Source: CF-161 sp035638495
GTDB taxonomy: Bacteria > Chloroflexota > Dormibacteria > Dormibacterales > Dormibacteraceae
Reading direction: 5' to 3'
Assembly (NCBI GenBank): GCA_035638495.1
Contig: DASQZW010000198.1
Span: 1 to 23,479, forward strand
Length of the DNA: 23,479 nt
Below, in pieces: positions 18,072 through 23,479 of this stretch. Numbering within the stretch: position 1 is the stretch's first letter; each line of letters opens with the position of its first letter. The position numbers and the translations under genes were made by a program. The notes beneath the pieces were generated by a model, which worked only from the letters and a program-made list of their open reading frames with translations, was not told where the DNA came from and made no database searches.

Positions 18072-18934
18072 TGCGCTTCCTCCAGGAACGTGCGCACCGC
18101 GTCGAGGTAGCGCTCCTGCTCCTCGACGTAGGCCATGTGCGCGCTGTGCTCGAACACCACCAGCTTCGCGCTCGGGACTCCGGCGGCGATCGCGAGCGCT
18201 CCCTCGAGGACGCACGTCCGATCGTGGCGGCCGGCCAGCACGAGAACGGGCCGCCGCACCCCACCGAGCCGGTCCTCCACGTCGATGTCCCCGTACCCGG
18301 CGCGCGAGAAGTGGCGCAGCACCTCCGGCGAGTAGACGGAGCCGTCGCTCCGCCGCTCGAAGTCCGCGATGCGCGGATCCAGCGGGTCCGCGAAGTGGTA
18401 CGGCATCTGGTCGTGCAGCAGCGCGGCGACGTCCTCCGCCGTCCGGACCTCCTGCTCGCGCGCCCACGAGGCGGCCACCCGCTCGCGCAGCTCGACCGGC
18501 TCGAACGTCTGCAGGTTCTGCCCGATCCGCTCCAGGTAGCGGCTCGACGGGAGGCCCGACGAGACGATCGCCGGACCGGGCTCGTCGGTGAACTCGACCG
18601 CCCACTGCAGCGTCACGAACGCGCCGAACGAGTGGCCGAGGACGGCGTAGCGCGGCAGCTCCAGGGCCCTGGCGAGCGCGGGGACGTCGGCCGCCATCTG
18701 CCGCAGCGTCAACGTCGCCGGGTCGCACGCCGGCGAGAGGCCCTGCCCGCGCTGGTCGACCAGGACGAGCCGGTGCCGGTCGGCCAGCGGATCCAGGTAG
18801 TCGGCGAACTCGTGGTGGTCGAGGCCGGGCCCGCCGTGGAGCACGAGCAGTGGCGAGCCCTCGCCGCGCTCGACCACGTGCAGCTGTGTGTCGCCAACGT
18901 CGACCAGGCGGCCGGTGCCAGAAAGTGCGCACAT
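18068..18934 (-). CDS. Alpha/beta hydrolase, proline iminopeptidase-like
   Basis: A 288-residue alpha/beta hydrolase. HGGPG (33-37), VDQRGQGLS (59-67) and GHSFG (nucleophile Ser102) are the signature of the prolyl iminopeptidase branch. Asp238 (AGRHDRTC) and His266 (EHSAHMAY) complete the triad. Members remove N-terminal proline from peptides, though many in this branch are esterases or amidases. ATG start with GGTGG just upstream; the stop overlaps the start of the dehydratase, so the two form a small catabolic operon, possibly releasing and degrading amino acids (inference). Divergent from the SDR gene at 18981, with only 46 bases between them. Confidence 0.88.
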   Translation of the reverse strand: MCALSGTGRLVDVGDTQLHVVERGEGSPLLVLHGGPGLDHHEFADYLDPLADRHRLVLVDQRGQGLSPACDPATLTLRQMAADVPALARALELPRYAVLGHSFGAFVTLQWAVEFTDEPGPAIVSSGLPSSRYLERIGQNLQTFEPVELRERVAASWAREQEVRTAEDVAALLHDQMPYHFADPLDPRIADFERRSDGSVYSPEVLRHFSRAGYGDIDVEDRLGGVRRPVLVLAGRHDRTCVLEGALAIAAGVPSAKLVVFEHSAHMAYVEEQERYLDAVRTFLEEAQ

Positions 18935-18980
18935 GCCACCAGACGATGCCACGTCCGCGGGCTGTGTTTCGATGTCCGCG

Positions 18981-19781
18981 ATGAACGACCTCTTCTCCAT
19001 CGAGGGCAAGACGGCGCTGGTGACGGGCGGCTCGCGGGGTATCGGCTTCATGATCGCGGGCCAGTTCCTCGCGGCGGGCGCGGCCCGCGTGTACATCTGC
19101 GCCCGGCGGGCCGAGGCGTGCCAGGCCGCGGCGGCAGAGCTGTCCCGGGACGGTGAGTGCGTGGCCGTGCCGTGCGACGTGGGCACGCCCGAGGGCGTCG
19201 AGACGCTCGCCGGCGTAGTCGAGGAACGCGAGGAGCGGCTCCACATCCTGGTCAACAACGCGGGCACCGCGTGGGGCGCGCCCGTCGACACCCACCCCAT
19301 CGAGCAGATCGACCGCGTGCTGCAGGTGAACGTCCGGGCGGTCTTCCACTGCACGCAGCGGCTCCTCCCGCTGCTCCGCGCGGCCGCGACCGCCGAGGAC
19401 CCGGCGCGGGTCATCAACGTCGGCTCGGTCGACGGGCTCGTGATCCCCTTCTGGCCGAACTACGGCTACTCGGCGTCCAAGGCCGCCGTTCACATGCTCA
19501 CCCGACACCTGGCCCATGCCGTGGTCGACGACCACATCACGGTCAACGCCATCGCGCCCGGGCTGTTCCCCAGCCGCATGACGCGGTGGGTCTTCGAGAG
19601 CCCGGAGCTGCAGGAGCCGACCGTGGCCGCCATCCCGATGAAGCGCGCCGGGACCGCGGAGGACATCGGGGGCACCGCGATCTACCTGGCCTCGCGGGCG
19701 GGCGCGTACCTCACCGGCGTGGTGATCCCGGTGGCCGGTGGGGTGTCGACCATCGACTCCTCGCACCGGCTGTTCCAGTAG
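18981..19781 (+). CDS. Classical SDR, RhlG/3-oxoacyl-ACP reductase-like
   Basis: A 266-residue short-chain dehydrogenase. TGGSRGIG (15-22) binds NAD(P), NNAG (92-95) stabilises the fold, and Ser149, Tyr163 and Lys167 (YGYSASK) are catalytic. The opening MNDLFSIEGKTALVTGGSRGIG and the stretch VYICARRAEAC resemble RhlG-type beta-ketoacyl reductases, NADPH enzymes acting on acyl chains; other SDR substrates cannot be excluded. ATG 18981 is preferred because the family begins close to it; ATG 18972 would add three residues. No clear ribosome site. The Gfo/Idh/MocA gene begins four bases after the stop, so they form one transcript. Confidence 0.88.
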   Translation: MNDLFSIEGKTALVTGGSRGIGFMIAGQFLAAGAARVYICARRAEACQAAAAELSRDGECVAVPCDVGTPEGVETLAGVVEEREERLHILVNNAGTAWGAPVDTHPIEQIDRVLQVNVRAVFHCTQRLLPLLRAAATAEDPARVINVGSVDGLVIPFWPNYGYSASKAAVHMLTRHLAHAVVDDHITVNAIAPGLFPSRMTRWVFESPELQEPTVAAIPMKRAGTAEDIGGTAIYLASRAGAYLTGVVIPVAGGVSTIDSSHRLFQ

Positions 19782-19785
19782 CGCC

Positions 19786-20805
19786 GTGCGCGTCCTGGAG
19801 GTCGGCATGGGGGTGTGGGGCCGCTACTGGGCGCGCCGCATGATCCCGCAGGTGCCCGAGATCGAGCTCGCCGGCTGCGTGGACCGCGATCCGCTGGCGC
19901 TGGAGCTGACCATGGAGCAGGTCGGCGTCCCCGCCGAGCGCTGCTTCACGTCGCTCGACGAGGCCCTCGCGACCACGGACCCGGACGCCGTGCTGGTCGC
20001 GACGACGCTGCCCAGCCATGTCCCCGTCGCCAGGGCGGCCCTGGAGGCCGGTCGGCACGTGCTGGTGGAGAAGCCGTTCGCGCCGTCCCTGGCAGAGGCC
20101 CATGCGCTGGTCGAGCTCGCGGCGGAGCGGGACCGGGTGCTGATGGTCAGCCAGAACTACCGCTTCTTCCCGGCCGTGCGCGGCGTACTCGAGTTGGTGC
20201 GCTCCGGGGAGCTCGGCGCGCTGCACGAGGTCGAGATCGACTTCCGCCACAGCTCGACGGTCAGCGAGCCCGGCGCCCGCACCGGTCATCGGCTGCTCGC
20301 GCAGCCGCTGCTGATGGACATGTCCATCCACCACTTCGACCTCCTGCGGCTGCTGCTGGGCCGCGACGCGACCTGGGTCAGCTGCCAGGCGTGGAACGAG
20401 CCGTGGAGCGGATTCGACGGCCCGCCCACCGCGGTCGCCGCCATTCGCTTCGGCGATGTGGTGGTGAGCTACCGCGGGACCTGGTTCACCTACGCGCCGA
20501 ACACCGCATGGGCCGGTGAGTGGCGCATGACGCTCGAGCGCGGCGAGGTGCGGTGGACGAGCCGCGACCTGGCCGGCAGCGAGGACGCCGAGCGGGTGGT
20601 GGTCCGGACCGCCGAGGGCGTGGAGCGCCGCCTGCCGCTGCCGGTGCTGCCGTTCGTGGACCAGGCGGGCAGCCTGGCGGAGCTGCGGGACGCCGTTCGC
20701 GCCGGCCGGCAGCCCGAGAGCTCGGGCCGCGAGAACCTGGGCAGCCTGGCGCTGGCGCTCGCGGCGATCGAGTCCGCGGAGCGGGACGAGCCGGTGCGGC
20801 TGTGA
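19786..20805 (+). CDS. Gfo/Idh/MocA family oxidoreductase
   Basis: A 339-residue NAD(P)-dependent oxidoreductase. The N-terminal Rossmann domain has VGMGVWGRYW (6-15), ATTLPSHVPVARAALEAGRHV and the family hallmark EKP (95-97). The C-terminal alpha/beta domain has the active-site stretch MDMSIHHFDLLRLL (His182, Asp185). Family members oxidise or reduce sugars, inositols and related alcohols; the substrate is not evident. The GTG start at 19786 lies four bases after the SDR stop and aligns with the usual MRV(L)xxVGxGxWG beginning. Converges on uvrB across a 111-base gap. Confidence 0.92.
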   Translation: MRVLEVGMGVWGRYWARRMIPQVPEIELAGCVDRDPLALELTMEQVGVPAERCFTSLDEALATTDPDAVLVATTLPSHVPVARAALEAGRHVLVEKPFAPSLAEAHALVELAAERDRVLMVSQNYRFFPAVRGVLELVRSGELGALHEVEIDFRHSSTVSEPGARTGHRLLAQPLLMDMSIHHFDLLRLLLGRDATWVSCQAWNEPWSGFDGPPTAVAAIRFGDVVVSYRGTWFTYAPNTAWAGEWRMTLERGEVRWTSRDLAGSEDAERVVVRTAEGVERRLPLPVLPFVDQAGSLAELRDAVRAGRQPESSGRENLGSLALALAAIESAERDEPVRL

Positions 20806-20916
20806 GCGGTCAGCTCCGGTCGTCGGACGCCCGAGGCCCGTTCCCCTGCACGCTGGCCCCCTCGCGCGAAGTGGGTCGCAAGTGTGCCACCCGCGCCCCG
20901 GAACCCGCCCGGAGGC
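20806..20916. other. Convergent intergenic region, no clear element
   Basis: 111 bases between the stops of the oxidoreductase (+) and uvrB (-). Only very short inverted repeats (GAGC-N5-GCTC near 20802-20814) are visible, and no T-tract. I see no gene or convincing terminator. Confidence 0.4.
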
Positions 20917-22998
20917 CTACGGGCCGCGGCGGGTGCGGCGCCAGTTGCGGACCTGGGTCGTGCGCTGCTTGGGGGCGGCGGCGATGGCCAGCGCCACGTC
21001 GGCGTCGTCCTCGCCCGCGTCCTCGCCGGCCAGGCGCTTGCGGATCGAGATGATGCGGTCGCGCACCCTGGCCGCCTCCTCGAACGCCAGCTCCCTGGAC
21101 AGCCGGCGCATCTCCTTCTCCAGGTCGCGCGCGATCGCGAGCAGGTCCTCGCGGGGCAGGCCGGCGCCGGCCATCAGCTCCACGGCGTCCGCCTGCAGGT
21201 CCTTCTCCTGCACCTCCAGCGAGTACACCGCCTTGCGCACGGTCTCGGGCGTGATGCCGTGCTCCGCGTTGTGGGCGATCTGGCGGGCGCGGCGCCGCTC
21301 GGTCTCGTCGATCGCCTCCCGCATCGAGTCGGTGACCTTGTCCGCGTACATGATCACGTGGCCCTCGATGTTGCGGGCCGCCCGGCCGATGATCTGGATG
21401 AACGGCCGGTACGCGCGCAGGTAGCCCTCCTTGTCGGCGTCCAGGATCGCGATGAACGCCACCTCGGGCAGGTCGAGGCCCTCGCGCAGCAGGTTGATGC
21501 CTACCAGAACGTCGAACGAGCCCAGGCGCAGGTCGCGCAGGACCTCGATGCGCTCCAGCGCGTCCAGGTCGGAGTGGATGTAGCGGACCCGGATGCCGTA
21601 CTCCTTCAGGTAGTCGGTCAGGTCCTCGGCGAACCGCTTGGTGAGCGTGGTGACCAGGGAGCGCTGGCCCACGTCGATCCGCTTCTTCAGCTCGGCCACG
21701 AGGTCGTCGATCTGGCCCTCGGTCGGCCGCACCTCCACCTGCGGGTCGACCAGGCCGGTCGGGCGGACCACCATCTCGACCACGCGCTGCGACTTCTCCA
21801 TCTCGTAGGGCCCTGGCGTTGCCGAGACGTAGACGATCTGGCCCACGCGCTCGTCCCACTCGTCGAAGCTGAGCGGACGGTTGTCGAACGCGCTGGGCAG
21901 GCGGAACCCGTACTCCACCAGGGCCGCCTTGCGCGATCGGTCGCCGCCCAGCATGCCGCCGATCTGGGGCACCGCGACGTGCGACTCGTCCACGAAGACC
22001 AGGCTGTCCTGGGGCAGGAAGTCCATCAGCGTGTAGGGCGCCTCGCCAGGCTGGCGACGCGTCAGGTGGCGCGAGTAGTTCTCGACGCCGGCGCACGTGC
22101 CGGTCTCGCGCAGCATCTCCAGGTCGAACATGGTGCGCTGGCGCAGGCGCTGCGACTCCAGCAGCCGGCCGTGCTCCTCGAACCACTTCGTGCGCTCGTC
22201 CAGCTCGACCTCGATGTCTCGGAGCGCAAGCTCGAGCTTCTCGCGCGGCGTGATGTAGTGGCTGGCCGGGAAGATGCGCAGGTCGTCGCGCGCGGCCAGG
22301 ATCTCGCCCGTGACCGAGTCGAGCTCCTGGATCCGGTCGATCTCGTCGCCGAAGAACTCGATGCGGTAGACCTTCTCCTCGCTGGCGGGGACGACGTCCA
22401 CGATGTCGCCGCGCACGCGGAAGCGGAGGCGGCCCAGGTCGTAGTCGTTGCGCTCGTACAGCATTTCGGTCAGCTTGCGCAGGAAGATCTCCCGCCGGAT
22501 CGATTCGCCCCGGCGGATCTCGAGCGACTCGCCGAGGTAGTCCTCGACCGCGCCGATGCCGTAGATGCAGCTGACGCTGGCCACCACGATGACGTCGCGA
22601 CGGGTGAGCAGCGAGGTGGTGGCCCGGTGGCGCAGCCGGTCGATCTCCTCGTTCCGGCTCGAGTCCTTCTCGATGTACGTGTCCGAGCGCGCGATGTACG
22701 CCTCGGGCTGGTAGTAGTCGTAGTAGCTGACGAAGTACTCGACTGCGTTGTGCGGGAACAGCCGCTTGAACTCGGCGCAGAGCTGCGCGGCCAGCGTCTT
22801 GTTCGGGCTCAGGACCAGGACCGGCCGGCCGAGCTCCTGCAGCACCCAGCTCATCACGTTGGTCTTGCCGCTGCCCGTGACGCCCAGCAGCACCTGCTCC
22901 CGCAGGCCGGCGCGAACGCCGTCGACCAGCTGGGCGATGGCGTGCGGCTGGTCGCCTCTGGGCTCGAACGGCGCATCGATCCGGTACGGGCTGGACAT
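20917..22998 (-). CDS. uvrB: Excinuclease ABC subunit B
   Basis: UvrB is the helicase-like damage verifier of nucleotide excision repair; UvrA loads it and it recruits UvrC. 693 residues from the chosen start. Landmarks: GVTGSGKTNVMSWV (Walker A), SPNKTLAAQL, the beta-hairpin FVSYYDYYQPEAYI that clamps DNA, FVDESHV, YVSATPG, LVGINLLREGLDLPE, QIIGRAARN, and the C-terminal UVR motif LEKEMRRLSRELAFEEAARVRDR that contacts UvrC. ATG 22998 is chosen because the -10 box (TACAAT) overlaps the ATG at 23007, placing transcription start at about 22999. A LexA-type box lies in the promoter, so induction by DNA damage is expected. Confidence 0.97.
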   Translation of the reverse strand: MSSPYRIDAPFEPRGDQPHAIAQLVDGVRAGLREQVLLGVTGSGKTNVMSWVLQELGRPVLVLSPNKTLAAQLCAEFKRLFPHNAVEYFVSYYDYYQPEAYIARSDTYIEKDSSRNEEIDRLRHRATTSLLTRRDVIVVASVSCIYGIGAVEDYLGESLEIRRGESIRREIFLRKLTEMLYERNDYDLGRLRFRVRGDIVDVVPASEEKVYRIEFFGDEIDRIQELDSVTGEILAARDDLRIFPASHYITPREKLELALRDIEVELDERTKWFEEHGRLLESQRLRQRTMFDLEMLRETGTCAGVENYSRHLTRRQPGEAPYTLMDFLPQDSLVFVDESHVAVPQIGGMLGGDRSRKAALVEYGFRLPSAFDNRPLSFDEWDERVGQIVYVSATPGPYEMEKSQRVVEMVVRPTGLVDPQVEVRPTEGQIDDLVAELKKRIDVGQRSLVTTLTKRFAEDLTDYLKEYGIRVRYIHSDLDALERIEVLRDLRLGSFDVLVGINLLREGLDLPEVAFIAILDADKEGYLRAYRPFIQIIGRAARNIEGHVIMYADKVTDSMREAIDETERRRARQIAHNAEHGITPETVRKAVYSLEVQEKDLQADAVELMAGAGLPREDLLAIARDLEKEMRRLSRELAFEEAARVRDRIISIRKRLAGEDAGEDDADVALAIAAAPKQRTTQVRNWRRTRRGP

Positions 22999-23005
22999 CG
23001 AGGCC

Positions 23006-23034
23006 ATTGTACGGCGAACGCCCGTTCGAGCCAA
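23006..23034 (-). promoter_or_regulatory. uvrB promoter with embedded SOS (LexA) box
   Basis: On the minus strand TTGGCT (23034-23029) and TACAAT (23011-23006) are exactly 17 bases apart. The spacer holds CGAAC-GGGC-GTTCG (23028-23015), matching the Gram-positive/actinobacterial SOS consensus GAAC-N4-GTTC with symmetric outer bases. A LexA dimer here would block RNA polymerase. The -10 box ends seven bases before ATG 22998, so the message is leaderless. Confidence 0.8.
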
Positions 23035-23111
23035 GCTCCTTCACATCGGGAAGACCGCCCTCCTGGTTGGCCGCTTGTAAGCCGTAGCCTTAATGGCGAA
23101 CAGATTTTCGG

Positions 23112-23117
23112 TATAAT
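23112..23117 (+). promoter_or_regulatory. Leaderless promoter of the DUF222 gene
   Basis: A perfect TATAAT at 23112-23117 stands out from the GC-rich background. The ATG at 23124 is six bases later, where transcription should begin, so the message is likely leaderless. The -35 region is weak (TTAATG at 23090-23095, spacer 16). It is divergent from the uvrB promoter about 80 bases away. Confidence 0.65.
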
Positions 23118-23123
23118 TGGCTC

Positions 23124-23479
23124 ATGGCCCAGCCGACTCTCCGCCAACTCGACGAGGAGACCGCCCTCGTGCTCGGCCACCGGCTCTCCGAGCTCTCGGC
23201 CCACATCCAGGCGGCCCAGGCCGAGTTCGCGCTGCGCCTGGCCGCCTTCGACGACGGCGCCGGCTGGGGCGGCGCCGGCATCCGCTCCTGCGCCCACTGG
23301 CTCTCCATCGAGGCCGGCCTCGACTCCCACACCTCCGGCGACCTGCTCCGGATCGGCCACGCCCTCGCCGACCTGCCCCTGACCCGGCAGGCCTTCAGCG
23401 GCGGCCGGCTCTCGCTGGACAAGGTCCGAGCCCTGCTCCGGGTCGCCACCCCGGCCGACGAGGAGGTCTGGCTGGAGCT
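23124..23479 (+). CDS. DUF222 (13E12 repeat family) HNH-type protein, 5' part
   Basis: 118 codons are visible before the window ends. The sequence (ETALVLGHRLSELSAHIQAA, then FDDGAGWGGAGIRSCAHWLS, IEAGLDSHTSGDLLRIGHAL and FSGGRLSLDKVRALLRVATP) is the DUF222 domain of the 13E12-repeat proteins. Full-length members normally end in an HNH nuclease motif, which would lie outside this window. They are numerous in actinobacterial genomes and linked to repetitive or mobile sequence; their function is not established. ATG 23124 follows a perfect TATAAT by six bases. Partial, so nuclease activity cannot be judged. Confidence 0.9.
   Translation, partial: MAQPTLRQLDEETALVLGHRLSELSAHIQAAQAEFALRLAAFDDGAGWGGAGIRSCAHWLSIEAGLDSHTSGDLLRIGHALADLPLTRQAFSGGRLSLDKVRALLRVATPADEEVWLE

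Noticed and set aside
18072..19808. Long minus-strand frame upstream of the dehydratase and antisense to the SDR
   Set aside because: Overlaps two strongly supported genes (hydrolase and SDR) and has low-complexity composition.
22999..23034. Upstream starts for uvrB (ATG 23007 and the frame reaching 23034)
   Set aside because: They overlap the -10 box and the SOS box; the added residues are not part of conserved UvrB.
23073..23082. GCTT-GT-AAGC near-palindrome between uvrB and the DUF222 gene
   Set aside because: Only four-base arms and not placed over either promoter core; expected by chance.

Overview
The window is about 70% or more GC and tightly packed, with frequent GTG/TTG starts and 4-base start/stop overlaps. 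It carries a DUF222-type HNH protein, a RecQ with an extra C-terminal domain, and a uvrC-rapZ pair. This points to an Actinomycetota chromosome, possibly a Thermoleophilia-like lineage; the class is a guess from gene content, not demonstrated. No tRNA, rRNA, IS element or CRISPR array was recognised.

Layout. 1-1737 (+): the last codons of an upstream gene, an M24 (creatinase/aminopeptidase P fold) protein with altered metal ligands, and a Nudix hydrolase. 1852-2235 (-): a VOC/glyoxalase protein. 2401-4518 (+): a RecQ-family helicase fused to a phosphoribosyltransferase-like tail, behind a good promoter. 4525-7981 (-): uvrC, a shortened rapZ that has lost its ATP-binding loop, and an NAD-dependent epimerase-like gene, all head to tail. 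8022-8345 (+): a DUF4190-like membrane protein divergent from uvrC. 8382-15456 (-): uvrA, an M32 carboxypeptidase, an alpha/beta hydrolase and a two-domain short-chain reductase resembling acyl-CoA reductases, coupled as one operon. 15597-17158 (+): a small membrane protein, a TetR regulator and a DUF4760-like protein, behind a promoter framed by two palindromic operators. 17106-18934 (-): a proline-iminopeptidase-like hydrolase and a PLP threonine/serine dehydratase. 18981-20805 (+): a RhlG-like SDR and a Gfo/Idh/MocA oxidoreductase. 20917-22998 (-): uvrB. 23124 onward (+): the start of a DUF222/HNH gene that runs off the window.

How it works together. All three subunits of the UvrABC nucleotide excision repair nuclease are on the minus strand within about 17 kb, in the order uvrB, uvrA, uvrC, rapZ. 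This resembles the repair/rapZ neighbourhood of many Gram-positive bacteria but is split by metabolic cassettes, and yvcK and whiA are not present after rapZ. uvrB has a LexA-type SOS box inside the spacer of its promoter. uvrA lacks such a site upstream; its upstream region instead holds the paired palindromes shared with the divergent TetR operon.

The most notable items are the P-loop-less RapZ, the RecQ-phosphoribosyltransferase fusion, the twin TetR-type operators between uvrA and an uncharacterised membrane protein/TetR/DUF4760 operon, and several promoters whose -10 box lies 6-7 bases before the start codon, implying leaderless mRNAs.
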